Notes: generated from the letters alone by a model not told the origin. A DNA stretch of 64,000 nucleotides from an uncultured bacterium (GCA_937890835.1 CALADF010000049.1:1-64000); one strand, 5' to 3'; positions 7,867 to 16,823 are shown, numbered from the stretch's first letter. Made by a program: numbers and translations.

Positions 7867-9125
7867 CGCAAAACCTCCCCGAGCATCAGGATGGAACCAT
7901 ATACGTCGAACGCGAACAGCGCGATGAGCAGGCATATCACGAAGCTCACGAGGAAGATCAGCGTCTGCGCGCGCCGCTTCTTCCTCTTGTCAACCGGCAG
8001 GTCGCCCACCATCTTGCCGGTCTGCGCGTTCATGGCGAACAGGTAGGGGGCATCCTCCCACCTGGTCGAGAGCATCCACACCGGCAGCATCGCATAGTGC
8101 GACCGCTCGCGCACGACGCCGGTGCTCGATCCGCGCTCGAGCACCATCTCGTAACCGACGACCGTATCGCGCAGGTTGTCGAGCACCGTCACCTCGGCGC
8201 GGGCGTCCGCACGCTCGCCGCACGCCTCCACGTCGACATCGGGCTTGTCGGCGAGGTAACCCGGCAGATACGCAGGCGAAAACGGCACGAGGGCACGGTA
8301 ATCGAACGGCTCGATGGAATCCATGTAGTCGTCGGGCATCTTCGTCGAGGCGTCGACGGGAATCCCGAGAAACGAGATGCTACCCGATCGGTAGACGTCG
8401 AAATGATCGGTCTCGGTGACGCGGTAGTTGCCGGAAAGATACGTGCGAGACCGCGTCGCCTCGAATGACGCCGAGCCCGACGCGCTTCCGTCAAACAGCC
8501 AGAACGGCACGTAGACGCCCTTGACTTCCTTGACGTGGTTGCCGTCGGTGAACGTGTCGGGGAGGAAGGGCCTGCCTTTGTAGTGCGACTTCAGCGCGGC
8601 GATCGCCTCCTCCTTCGTCTTCGCGAAGGGCAGGACGAAATCGGGCTTGAACTCACCGCTGTAGCGCGTCGGGATGACCGCGTGGTTGTCGCAGTACGGG
8701 CACGACGTGGCGACCGTCGTCTCGTCGCAGATCAGCTCGGCGCCGCACGATGGGCAGTTGTAGATCACCATGCTCGGAGCAGGTGCAGCGGCGGTCTGCT
8801 GCCGCACCTGCGCCACGCCCGCGCCTGCAGACGCGGCGGCTGCAGCGGAAGACGAGACGACCTCCTCGACGGTTCCTACCGAAACCCCGCCCGCCCCTTC
8901 GGTTGCGGAATCGGGCGCATCCGCGCCCTCGGACGATGCAGCGGACGCCTCGATGGCTTCGCCCGCCCGCTTCGCCTCCTCGGACTTCGCGGCATAGACG
9001 CCCTCCACTTCGGCAACGCTGAACGAGCTTCCGCAGAAATCGCACTCAAGCTGCCCTGACTCGGCATCGAAGCGCAGCGGAGCCGTGCAGGACGGGCATT
9101 GATAGTTGACGACGCCGGTAGACAT
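7863..9125 (-). CDS. Zinc-ribbon membrane protein
   Basis: A 420-residue protein with two zinc ribbons: YQCPSCTAPLRF...LECDFCGSSF at residues about 8-34, and YNCPSCGAELIC...SCPYCDNHA at about 120-150. An Ala/Ser/Glu-rich linker separates them. The middle region contains SHYKGRPFLPDTF and GVYVPFWLFDGS, recurrent in 'TFIIB-type zinc ribbon-containing' proteins of gut bacteria. One C-terminal helix (TLIFLVSFVICLLIALFAF) anchors it in the membrane. The start at 9125 matches the natural N-terminus (MSTGVVNYQCPSC), with GGAGA upstream. It is the first gene of the zinc-ribbon / TPM / SPFH set and overlaps the TPM gene by four bases. Its biochemical function is not known. Confidence 0.8.
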   Translation of the reverse strand: MSTGVVNYQCPSCTAPLRFDAESGQLECDFCGSSFSVAEVEGVYAAKSEEAKRAGEAIEASAASSEGADAPDSATEGAGGVSVGTVEEVVSSSAAAAASAGAGVAQVRQQTAAAPAPSMVIYNCPSCGAELICDETTVATSCPYCDNHAVIPTRYSGEFKPDFVLPFAKTKEEAIAALKSHYKGRPFLPDTFTDGNHVKEVKGVYVPFWLFDGSASGSASFEATRSRTYLSGNYRVTETDHFDVYRSGSISFLGIPVDASTKMPDDYMDSIEPFDYRALVPFSPAYLPGYLADKPDVDVEACGERADARAEVTVLDNLRDTVVGYEMVLERGSSTGVVRERSHYAMLPVWMLSTRWEDAPYLFAMNAQTGKMVGDLPVDKRKKRRAQTLIFLVSFVICLLIALFAFDVYGSILMLGEVLR

Positions 9126-9231
9126 AGGGGGGTCTCCGTTCGCTTGACGAATCGTTCGATGAACCCGCCCATTATAAGCGAACGGGAAGCGCACGGGGGC
9201 GCGGCCGAGCGAGCGCACCCCCCATGTCGTT

Positions 9232-10221
9232 TTAACGACCCAGGCTCTTCTCGTGCCGCTCACGCGCCTCGGCGCTGTAGCGGCGCTTGTAGCGCACGTC
9301 GATGAGCTCCGCGACGATGGCGATGGCCAGCTCGGCGGGCGTCTTCGCCCCGAACTTCAAGCCGATCGGACGTTTGATGCGCTCCCAGTCCTGCTCGGTG
9401 GCGCCGCGCGCCAGAACCAGGTCGTGAACGCGGTCGTTCTTGCCCGCGCACCCCATCATGCCGATGTAAGCGGCATCGTGCTTGACGCCCCACACGCAAC
9501 CCTCGGGGTCGAACATGTGACCGCGCGTGAGCACGCAGACGAAATCTTCAGGCGACGCCGCGTAATCGTCGAGGGCGTCGAAATTACCGCCCGGGAGCAA
9601 AATGCGATGCGCATGGGGAAAACGCTCCTCGTTCACGTACGCGGCGTCGTAGTCGACCACCGTCACCGCGAACCCCACATGATCGGCGAGCGCCGAGAGC
9701 TCGCTGGCAGCGTCCGATGCGCCGAGCAGCCACACGCGCACGCGGTCGAACAAAGCGACGCTCGCCCAGGTGAGCCCCTCGAACTGCTCGTTGTGCATCG
9801 AGGGTCCGCGCGTGACGTCCTTCATCTGGAACATGTCGCGCGGTGACACCTCGCGCGAGGCGACGATCTCCTTCGTATCGTTGCAGAAGAACGCGAGCGG
9901 CTCGCCGTCGGCCGAGCCCACCTCGCCGTACTTCTTCGTGACCTCGTTGTCCGTGTTCGCCACCGCCGCATCGGCATCGTAGACGATCTTGAAGCCGATC
10001 CACGCGAGGTCGCCCTCCTCCACGGCGCGCGCGGCGCGTTCGAACACAACCGCGTCCTCGGCGGTCAGGCTGCCCGCGATGACATCCAGATACGACGGGT
10101 CGACGTGCCCCTTTCCCGTAAGCGCTTCCTCGGAGAAGCAGGGGAAATCTGCGACGGCGAGCTCGGGCCTGACGCCCGCTCGCAGGTCGGCGGCAATTCT
10201 GTCGAGTGTTTCCTTCTCCAT
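9232..10221 (-). CDS. XdhC/CoxI-family protein
   Basis: A 329-residue protein of the XdhC family, which in studied cases inserts or sulfurates the molybdenum cofactor of xanthine-dehydrogenase-type enzymes. The N-terminal XdhC domain is divergent. The C-terminal Rossmann domain is clear: VWLLGASDAASELSALADHVGFAVTVVD, then FVCVLTRGHMFD, YIGMMGCAGKNDRV, and the family ending RPIGLKFGAKTPAELAIAIVAELI. Start 10221 has GGAGGA upstream. No molybdoenzyme gene lies beside it; a mobA-like gene lies about 53 kb away in this window. The call is firm at family level, with the client enzyme unknown. Confidence 0.85.
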   Translation of the reverse strand: MEKETLDRIAADLRAGVRPELAVADFPCFSEEALTGKGHVDPSYLDVIAGSLTAEDAVVFERAARAVEEGDLAWIGFKIVYDADAAVANTDNEVTKKYGEVGSADGEPLAFFCNDTKEIVASREVSPRDMFQMKDVTRGPSMHNEQFEGLTWASVALFDRVRVWLLGASDAASELSALADHVGFAVTVVDYDAAYVNEERFPHAHRILLPGGNFDALDDYAASPEDFVCVLTRGHMFDPEGCVWGVKHDAAYIGMMGCAGKNDRVHDLVLARGATEQDWERIKRPIGLKFGAKTPAELAIAIVAELIDVRYKRRYSAEARERHEKSLGR

Positions 10222-10265
10222 AGTGCTTCCTCCATAAATATTCGTAATTGTGGATAGAATACGGA

Positions 10266-10306
10266 ACGAAAAAGGGCAGGTGGACTTGACCTTCACCTGC
10301 CCTTTC
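10266..10306 (-). terminator. Rho-independent terminator of purM-purN
   Basis: On the minus strand AAAGGGCAGGTG (10305-10294) pairs with CACCTGCCCTTT (10282-10271) and runs into TTTTTCG. It sits directly after the purN stop. Confidence 0.8.
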
Positions 10307-10312
10307 GCCCGA

Positions 10313-10927
10313 TCAAGCTATGCAAACGTGGCGGTTCTCATCAAGACTCATGCGCCCCTCGGCGATCACGCGCAGCACCTCAGGATAAAGAACGTGCTCG
10401 ACGGCGTGAATGGCCTCCTCGAGGTCTTCGACGCTCCAGCCCTCCTGCACGCTCACCGCGCGCTGCGCCACGATAGGACCTTTGTCGTAGTCCTCGTTAG
10501 CCAGGTGAACGGTGACTCCCGTCACCTTCACGCCCGCGTCGAACGCATCCTGGATGGCGTGCGCTCCCTTGAACGAGGGCAGCAGCGCCGGATGGAGGTT
10601 GAGGACGCGATCGGGGAACGCGTCGAGCACCACCGGCGTGACCTTGCGCATATAGCCGGCCATCACCAAATACTCGGCGCCGGCAGCGCGCATCTCCTCG
10701 ACGATGCGCGCGTCCGCGGCCGCAGGATCAGCGTACACGTCACGGTTGAGGGCCGTCACGCCGATACGCGCGGCTCGCGCACGTTCGATGCCGTACGCAT
10801 CGGGGCGCGACGAGATAACGTGGACGATCTCGACGGGAAGCGCATCGTCGGCGATGGCGTCGATGATCGCCTGCAGGTTCGTGCCGCTACCCGACAGCAG
10901 CACCCCGATCTTAAGCTCCGAAGCCAT
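10313..10927 (-). CDS. purN: Phosphoribosylglycinamide formyltransferase (GART)
   Basis: A 204-residue PurN, which transfers a formyl group from 10-formyl-THF to glycinamide ribonucleotide in purine synthesis. Visible family motifs are the N-terminal IGVLLSGSGTNLQAIIDAI phosphate loop, the catalytic LNLHPALLPSFKG (Asn and His) and the GVTVHLANEDYDKGPI segment with the catalytic Asp region. Length is typical. The start at 10927 lies inside the end of purM, a 17-base overlap, so the two are translated from one message. A strong terminator follows. Like the PurH-type enzyme elsewhere in this window, it depends on formyl-THF. Confidence 0.95.
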   Translation of the reverse strand: MASELKIGVLLSGSGTNLQAIIDAIADDALPVEIVHVISSRPDAYGIERARAARIGVTALNRDVYADPAAADARIVEEMRAAGAEYLVMAGYMRKVTPVVLDAFPDRVLNLHPALLPSFKGAHAIQDAFDAGVKVTGVTVHLANEDYDKGPIVAQRAVSVQEGWSVEDLEEAIHAVEHVLYPEVLRVIAEGRMSLDENRHVCIA

Positions 10928-11990
10928 ACAGCTCCCCTTCGTTCTCGTAAGCGACCTCGCCCGTCCCTTCGACGATGCGGCCGACGCGGTAGGTCTTCTC
11001 CCCCGCTGCGGCGAGGGCCTCCTCGACGGCGCAAACACGCTCGGGGTCGACGATGAGGATCATGCCGGTACCCATGTTGAAGGTCTTGAGCGCCTCCTCC
11101 TCGGAAAGGTTCGCCGCATCGCAGACGAACGAGATGACGGGCGGCACGGGCCAGGTTCCCAACTCGACCACGGCGTCGCAGCTTGCGGGCAGCGCGCGGT
11201 TGAGGTTCTCGGAAATGCCGCCGCCCGTTATGTGCGCGAGCGCGCGAACGGCGCCGGGCTCGGCGGCGAGCACGGCGTTGACGGGCTTGACGTAGATGCG
11301 CGTCGGCTCGAGAAGCGCCTCGAGCACGCTCGCGCCGCCGAGCTCATCGCGACCGGCGCGCAGCTCATCGGCGTCCTTGCCCTCGACGCACACCTTGCGG
11401 GCGAGCGAGTAGCCGTTCGAGTGCAAGCCGCTCGACGCCAGCGCGACGAGCACGTCACCGGGGCGGACGCTCTCGGGATCGAGCATGGCCGGGCGGTCGA
11501 CCAAACCGACGCAGAAACCGGACAGATCGTAGTCGTCCGGATCCATGACACCCGGGTGCTCGGCCATCTCGCCGCCGATGAGCGCGCAGCCCGCCTGCTT
11601 GCAGCCCTCGCCGATGCCGGTGACGATCTTCGCCACCTCCTCGGCTTTCAGCTTGCCGATGGCGACGTAGTCGAGGAAGAACAGCGGCTCGGCGCCGGTC
11701 GCGAGGATGTCGTTGGCGCACATGGCCACCAGGTCGATGCCCACCGTGTCGTGCTTGCCGAGCATCTGGGCGACCTTGAGCTTGGTGCCCACGCCGTCGG
11801 TGCCGCTCACGAGCAGCGGATCGGCCATGTCCTTCGCCGCCGCGATGGAGAACAGGCCGCCGAAACCGCCGATGTCGCCGACGACCTCGGGGCGGTACGT
11901 CTCGTGCACGACGCTCTTGATGGCGTCAACCGCGCGGGCGCCCTCCGCCGTGTCAACGCCGGCCTGGGCATACGTCACTTGGTTTTCCAT
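10911..11990 (-). CDS. purM: Phosphoribosylformylglycinamidine cyclo-ligase (AIR synthetase)
   Basis: A 359-residue PurM, which closes FGAM to AIR with ATP. Characteristic segments are the N-terminal YAQAGVD, GGFGGLFSI, the SGTDGVGTKLKVA loop, MCANDILATGAEPLFFLDY, LIGGEMAEHPGV and the C-terminal HITGGGISENLNRALP. Length is slightly above the common 345. Start 11990 has AAGGAAG upstream; the frame extends further but lacks a better site. It is the first gene of a purM-purN operon transcribed from a clear promoter (TATAAT at 12035-12040). Confidence 0.96.
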   Translation of the reverse strand: MENQVTYAQAGVDTAEGARAVDAIKSVVHETYRPEVVGDIGGFGGLFSIAAAKDMADPLLVSGTDGVGTKLKVAQMLGKHDTVGIDLVAMCANDILATGAEPLFFLDYVAIGKLKAEEVAKIVTGIGEGCKQAGCALIGGEMAEHPGVMDPDDYDLSGFCVGLVDRPAMLDPESVRPGDVLVALASSGLHSNGYSLARKVCVEGKDADELRAGRDELGGASVLEALLEPTRIYVKPVNAVLAAEPGAVRALAHITGGGISENLNRALPASCDAVVELGTWPVPPVISFVCDAANLSEEEALKTFNMGTGMILIVDPERVCAVEEALAAAGEKTYRVGRIVEGTGEVAYENEGELYGFGA

Positions 11991-12034
11991 TGTCTTCCTT
12001 TCGAGCAACCCGTTTGAGTTTGAAACTGACGAGA

Positions 12035-12040
12035 ATTATA
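12035..12040 (-). promoter_or_regulatory. purM-purN promoter (-10 box)
   Basis: A perfect TATAAT on the minus strand lies 45 bases before the purM start, in the AT-rich part of the gap between purM and its upstream neighbour. I do not see a good -35. No Z-nucleotide or purine riboswitch is visible in the short leader, unlike purO. Confidence 0.5.
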
Positions 12041-12169
12041 GACCACTCGGGCGACTTGCCATAGCCGCCCGCACCTTCGCGACGAGGTCCGCACCGCCGC
12101 GCTCGCAAGAGCCGCCCGCACGTTCGAGGCGGGATCCTCCCCGCCAACCCGTGCGAACCGCCGAGGCCG

Positions 12170-13630
12170 CTACGCCACGCGCTCCCCCACGCTCGCATCG
12201 ACCGACGCCGCATCTTCGGGGTTCACCGACGAACCCGAGCCCGACGCGCCGACGGGCTGATAGTCGACCACTTCCGCAAAAGTGATGAAGCGGTAGAAAT
12301 CGTTGGAGTTATCGCAGGTGGAAAACGCGAACACCTGGTTGATGGAAGACGCAGGCGACGATGCGGGATCGGGCGTCACCAAAGACGCGTCCATGCGCGT
12401 CTGCGCGTAACCGGACAGCTCGGCCGCCGAGGCGAAGTTCGGGACGACGACGGTGGTGTCGGTCTCCTCGATGCGGTCGATGGCGAACGTGCTCAGCTTG
12501 TAGTTCCCGGTCGGCGTGAGGATGTACACGGTTCGGTGCGCGTTGAACGTCGCCGCATCCGTGAACTGAGCGAACTGGGCGAACATCGAGCCGTCGGCCA
12601 TGTTGTGGCCGTAGATCACGTTCACCTGATCGGTGAAGTCGCCCGCGTTCTCGCCCGACAGCATGATGCAGCCGAACTCCGCGCCGAACCGGCCCGTGGT
12701 GTCGCCGCTGAACGTGTGGTTCAGGTAATGCGAATCGTCGCCATCGCGGTGCACGATGGGGTAGCTGATCTTGGTGTCGGGAACATAGACCCAACCCACC
12801 ACGTCGGGGTTGACCTCACGCAGCGCATCCCAGTTGATCTCAAAGTCCGCAAGCGTAGCGGCGGCCGGATCGCTCGGCGCCTCGAAATAATCGGTCGCGA
12901 GGGAGTCGTAGGCCTGCTGGCCGTTCCAATACGTGTAGCCGATATAGCCAAGGGCGCCGAGCGAACCCGCCAGCACAACCAACGCAAGCCAGAACACGAC
13001 GCGCCACGGCCCCTTGCCGCGCCTGCCCGACGTCGCGCCCGCGGCAGCAGGGGCGCCTGCCGCGGGGCCGCGGGAGCCGTCCCTCCCGGTTTTGACGGGG
13101 CGCACCGCACCTGCGGCGGCGGCCGGGGCGGCAGGGCGCGCGGGGCCGCGACCTGCCTGCTGCCGTGCCCCGACAGCAGGCTGTGCGGCGGAGCGGGGCG
13201 CACGAGCCGGATCCAGATGATTCGCAGAGCGCGAGATACCCGCCTGCGCAGGGCCGGCGGCGCGCGAAGGATCGGATGCGACGCGTTGGCGGTTGCGCGG
13301 GTTGTTCATCTGCGCGCCGGCAGGTCGCGCGCCCGTCCGCGCCGCAGAACCCTGCGCGGGGCGGCTCGCGCGCTCGGACGCGTCAGATGCCGAAAGTCGT
13401 GCGCGGTTCGCATCGCGCGCAGGGGAAGGAGCCTGCGCGGCGGCGCGGGAGCCGTGCGCACCATGCGCGGAACCCTGCGCGCCGGCAGGTCGCGCCTGAT
13501 GGGCGGCAACGCGCCTCTCGGCGCCCGACGGGTCGGAGCCGGCGCCCGCACGAGCCGAGCGCCCCGACCGCGCAGAAGCCCCCCGAGCGCGGCGGCGCTC
13601 GTCCTCCCCGAATTCTCCGTGCTGAGCCAT
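12170..13630 (-). CDS. Class B-like sortase with very long N-terminal tail
   Basis: A 486-residue membrane sortase, a cysteine transpeptidase that anchors surface proteins. One transmembrane helix (WRVVFWLALVVLAGSLGALG...) lies at residues about 208-234, followed by the sortase fold. Catalytic elements are visible: YGHNMADGSMF (His), FAFSTCDNSNDFYRF (the TC motif with the Cys, and an Arg eight residues after it). TDYFEAPSD and the overall order fit class B. The first 200 or so residues, on the cytoplasmic side, are low complexity, rich in Ala, Arg, Pro and Gln. Start 13630 has GGGGAGA upstream. A likely substrate in this window is the VaFE surface protein at 41268-45794, but that pairing is inference. 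Confidence 0.88.
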   Translation of the reverse strand: MAQHGEFGEDERRRARGASARSGRSARAGAGSDPSGAERRVAAHQARPAGAQGSAHGAHGSRAAAQAPSPARDANRARLSASDASERASRPAQGSAARTGARPAGAQMNNPRNRQRVASDPSRAAGPAQAGISRSANHLDPARAPRSAAQPAVGARQQAGRGPARPAAPAAAAGAVRPVKTGRDGSRGPAAGAPAAAGATSGRRGKGPWRVVFWLALVVLAGSLGALGYIGYTYWNGQQAYDSLATDYFEAPSDPAAATLADFEINWDALREVNPDVVGWVYVPDTKISYPIVHRDGDDSHYLNHTFSGDTTGRFGAEFGCIMLSGENAGDFTDQVNVIYGHNMADGSMFAQFAQFTDAATFNAHRTVYILTPTGNYKLSTFAIDRIEETDTTVVVPNFASAAELSGYAQTRMDASLVTPDPASSPASSINQVFAFSTCDNSNDFYRFITFAEVVDYQPVGASGSGSSVNPEDAASVDASVGERVA

Positions 13631-13718
13631 GATCTCCCCTTGCGTAAACGAGTTCCATCCGCCCCATGCGCAGCGCTTCGCACGCGAACGCCCACCTGCG
13701 GGCTTTTCGCCCATAATA

Positions 13719-13745
13719 GAAAAACGCCCCCGCAACGGGGGGCGT
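13719..13745 (-). terminator. Rho-independent terminator after the small membrane-protein gene
   Basis: On the minus strand ACGCCCCC pairs with GGGGGCGT (13745-13724) followed by a T5 run. It separates the 39-residue membrane-protein gene from the sortase gene. Confidence 0.7.
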
Positions 13746-13809
13746 AAATCAAGCGTATGCGCAATTTCTCCCCTTTACGGCAAAACCGCAGGGAGCGATG
13801 CGCGGTGCT

Positions 13810-13929
13810 CTATTTCTTCTTCATCTCGTCGATGAAACCCTTGGCGATGAACACGACGACGATCAAGACGATGACCGCGACGATAACCCAGATCACTTCC
13901 ATGGGAACGTTGAATCCGAACAGAGTCAT
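13810..13929 (-). CDS. 39-residue single-pass membrane protein, function unknown
   Basis: A short frame, ATG at 13927-13929 and TAG at 13810-13812. It encodes MTLFGFNVPMEVIWVIVAVI followed by VLIVVVFIAKGFIDEMKKK. A single strongly hydrophobic helix of about 20 residues ends in a basic Lys-rich tail, which predicts an N-out/C-in membrane peptide. GGAG lies eight bases before the ATG and a terminator follows, so it has the full layout of an independent gene. I do not recognise the family. It could be a small membrane regulator or a subunit of a membrane complex. It lies alone between the sortase and the polyphosphate genes. Confidence 0.65.
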   Translation of the reverse strand: MTLFGFNVPMEVIWVIVAVIVLIVVVFIAKGFIDEMKKK

Positions 13930-14031
13930 GATGAATGCTCCTTAACATCGAGCGCGGTTTATCGCGCGTTTCATGCATGATGCATCAAAACATGGTAACG
14001 CGCCGCCTGGATTTAGGCAAGTTCTCGCCCC

Positions 14032-15666
14032 TCACAGCCCGAGCAACTCCGTGATGTCGCGCTTCTCGCCTCCGTGCTCGAGCCTCTCCTCGAGCGCCTT
14101 GACGATGATGCGCAGCGCCTTGATGCGCGCATGCTTCTTGTCGTCGCTCTCGAGAACCACCCACGGGGCGAACGTCGTCGACGTCAGGCGGAACATATCG
14201 TCGATCGCCTGCTTGTATTGGGGGTACTTCTCGCGGTTGCGCCAATCCTCGTCGGTGATCTTCCATTGCTTGGCAGGATCGCTCGCGCGGTCCTCGAAGC
14301 GTCGCAGCTGCTCCTCGGGGCTCACGTCCACCCAGAACTTCAGCAAGATGGCGCCCCAATCGACCATGTCGCGCTCGAACTGGTTGATCTCGTCGTAGGC
14401 GCGCGACCACTGCTCGTGCGTCGCGAAGCCCTCGACGCGCTCCACCAGAACGCGCCCGTACCAGGAGCGGTCGTAAATCCCCACGTGCCCCGCCTTCGGG
14501 AGCCGCGTCCAGTAGCGCCACAAGTGCGGGTGCATGAGCTCCGGCTTGGTGGGGGCGGGGCTCGGGAAGATGGTGTAGGCGCGCGCGTCGAGCGCTTGGG
14601 CGACGCGCTTGATGTTACCGCCCTTGCCCGCCGCGTCCCAGCCTTCGTACATGATCATGAGGGGCACGCGCTTCTGATACATGATGTTCTCGAGCTTATG
14701 CAAGCGCTTCTGCAGCTTCTTCAACTCCCGCCGATACTCCCCGGGATCCATCGCCAAGCTGTGGTCGACGCCGTCAACCCTCGGATAATCCACCACGATG
14801 GGAAACGCGCTGGAATCGGGCGCTGCAAGGTCGGGATCGTACGACGAGGCAACCTGCACGCCCTCGGAAAGCGCAGGCGCCCCCGCCTCCGCAAGCGCCC
14901 TCTTCTTCGCGAGCGCCCCCTCGATGGCGTCGATCAGCGTGCTCGCTATGACGATGTTGGCGCGGCGCTTGTCCTCGCCGTTGACCACCGTCCACGGCGC
15001 GAAGTCGAAGTTGGACACCTCGAGCAGCTTGCCGTAGAGCTTGCGCTCCTCCTCGTAGCTCCACGCGCTCGCCAGCTTCTTGTCGGGCACGCGCCAGCGG
15101 GTCGCGGGGTCGTCGTGCAAGCGCTCGAGCCGCTTTCGCTGCGCCTTCTTGCTCACGTGCAGGAACAGCTTCACCACCACGTAGCCGTCGTCGGTCAGCT
15201 GCCGCTCGAAATCGCGCACCGACGTGGCGTAGCGGCGCGCCTCGTCGCGCAGGGAGGGCGATTCGTCCGCAGCATGGGCCATCATGCGCTGTATCGCCGC
15301 GCTGTACCAGCCCTTATCGAAGAAGGTGATGGTGCCGCGCTCGCCGAGCGCCCTCCAATACTGCTGCATGAACGGGTAGAAATCCGAGACGCCGCGCGAC
15401 TTGCCGGGGAAATGGCGCAACGCGGCTTGATCGACGTCCCCCGAAACGTGCACGCTCGTCGCACGGGCGTCGAGGTTGTACATCAAATCCGAGATCCGGC
15501 TGCCCTTCCCCGCTCCGTTCCAGCCCTCGAACAAGACGACGAGGCCGATCCCCTCCGAACGCGCCTGCTGCTGCAAGACCACCAGACGCTCCATCAAGGA
15601 GTCGCGCTTCGCCTTGTACTCCTCCTTCGACAGAGGCTCGTTATCGAACTCGACCTTCTCCAACAT
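14032..15666 (-). CDS. pap: PPK2-family polyphosphate:AMP phosphotransferase (two-domain)
   Basis: A 544-residue tandem PPK2 protein, matching the length of polyphosphate:AMP phosphotransferases that make ADP from AMP and polyphosphate. Each half has a Walker A: LFEGWNGAGKGSRI in the first and MYEGWDAAGKGGNI in the second. The second half has the canonical lid/Walker B, IYDRSWYGRVLVERVEG. The first half has FFDKGWYS, where the usual D-R-S is D-K-G, so the N-terminal domain may be non-catalytic, as described for two-domain relatives. I chose ATG 15666 (AAGGTG upstream); a GTG at 15723 would add 19 residues. It diverges from ppx-ppk1, forming a polyphosphate cluster. Confidence 0.88.
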   Translation of the reverse strand: MLEKVEFDNEPLSKEEYKAKRDSLMERLVVLQQQARSEGIGLVVLFEGWNGAGKGSRISDLMYNLDARATSVHVSGDVDQAALRHFPGKSRGVSDFYPFMQQYWRALGERGTITFFDKGWYSAAIQRMMAHAADESPSLRDEARRYATSVRDFERQLTDDGYVVVKLFLHVSKKAQRKRLERLHDDPATRWRVPDKKLASAWSYEEERKLYGKLLEVSNFDFAPWTVVNGEDKRRANIVIASTLIDAIEGALAKKRALAEAGAPALSEGVQVASSYDPDLAAPDSSAFPIVVDYPRVDGVDHSLAMDPGEYRRELKKLQKRLHKLENIMYQKRVPLMIMYEGWDAAGKGGNIKRVAQALDARAYTIFPSPAPTKPELMHPHLWRYWTRLPKAGHVGIYDRSWYGRVLVERVEGFATHEQWSRAYDEINQFERDMVDWGAILLKFWVDVSPEEQLRRFEDRASDPAKQWKITDEDWRNREKYPQYKQAIDDMFRLTSTTFAPWVVLESDDKKHARIKALRIIVKALEERLEHGGEKRDITELLGL

Positions 15667-15865
15667 GGACAACACCTTCTCCGGTACGTTTCGTCGAATC
15701 GCTGCGCCCTTATCGTCGCACACTTCCGCCTGAGGGCGCCCGTCTTCGGTAAGAGCTTCGTAAAATCGCCGGCGGCAGCAGGCCCGGGCGTTTCCGTTAC
15801 ACTACGATAGGAAAATGCAAGCAAACCGCGCCTTTGCGCGGACAACCCGAAAAGAGTACGTTTCC

Positions 15866-16792
15866 ATGCCCAAATACGGCGTCATCGACCTCGGATCGAA
15901 CTCGATCCGCCTCGTCATATACAGCGTGAAGGACAACGCCTCGAAGCCCTTCTCGAAAAAGGACTTCCGCAGCATCATCAACGAGAAGAAGATAGCGGGT
16001 CTTTCCGCCTACGTCGTCGACGGCGTGTTCACCGAGGACGGCGTGCGCAAGGCCGTCGACGTCCTCGGTGAGCACCTGCGCCGCGCTCGCAACTTCGACT
16101 GCGCCGACATCCGCATCTTCGCCACGGCGGTGCTGCGCAACTGCGCTAACTCCAAGGAGGCGACCGCGGCCATCAGCGAGGGCATCGACTTCCCCATCGA
16201 GATGATCTCGGCACGCGACGAGGCGCACCTCGGGTTCATCGGCGCGACCTGCGATCGCCGAATCGAATCCGGCACGCTCATCGACATCGGCGGCGGATCG
16301 ACCGAGCTCACCGTCATCGAGGACGGGACCGACACGCTCAACATCAGCCTCGACCAGGGCAGCGTCTCATCCTACGCCGAATTCGTCGAGATGATCCTGC
16401 CGACCGTAGACGAGATGAGGGCGATCGAGGCCGCCTTCAAAACACGACTTGCCACCGTCGAGGACCTCGGCGTCTACCACGCCCCGAAACTCTACGGCAT
16501 CGGCGGCAGCGTGCGCGCGGCCGCCAAGCTCTACGGCGAGGCGTTCGGCGGAGGCAGCCGCCCCAAGCTTCTCGAACGCCATCAGCTCGATGCGGCCGTC
16601 ACGCTGCTCGAGCGCAGCCCGAGCACGTTCGCTCACCGAGCGGTGAAGGCGGTTCCCGAGCGTCTCCACACCGTCATCCCCGGCTCCCTCATCGCCTTGA
16701 CGCTCATGCGCGAGCTCGGCGCCGACCGGCTTGAAATATGCAAGTACGGAATTCGCGAGGGCTATCTGATCAAGCGTATACTTAACGGATAA
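15866..16792 (+). CDS. ppx: Exopolyphosphatase / Ppx-GppA family
   Basis: A 308-residue short-form Ppx/GppA phosphatase of the actin-like ASKHA fold, expected to release phosphate from polyphosphate ends or to hydrolyse pppGpp. Phosphate-binding motifs are clear: VIDLGSNSIRLVIY at the N-terminus, IFATAVLRNCAN, LIDIGGGSTELTVIEDG and YGIGGSVRA. The C-terminal HD-like extension of E. coli Ppx is absent, as in other short actinobacterial forms. Start ATG 15866 begins at the natural N-terminus (MPKYGVIDLG); its ribosome site is weak. The ppk1 gene follows after 31 bases, so the two are probably one operon. Confidence 0.92.
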   Translation: MPKYGVIDLGSNSIRLVIYSVKDNASKPFSKKDFRSIINEKKIAGLSAYVVDGVFTEDGVRKAVDVLGEHLRRARNFDCADIRIFATAVLRNCANSKEATAAISEGIDFPIEMISARDEAHLGFIGATCDRRIESGTLIDIGGGSTELTVIEDGTDTLNISLDQGSVSSYAEFVEMILPTVDEMRAIEAAFKTRLATVEDLGVYHAPKLYGIGGSVRAAAKLYGEAFGGGSRPKLLERHQLDAAVTLLERSPSTFAHRAVKAVPERLHTVIPGSLIALTLMRELGADRLEICKYGIREGYLIKRILNG

Positions 16793-16823
16793 CCCCCCTT
16801 GTTCGAAGAGAAGGGAGACCGAC

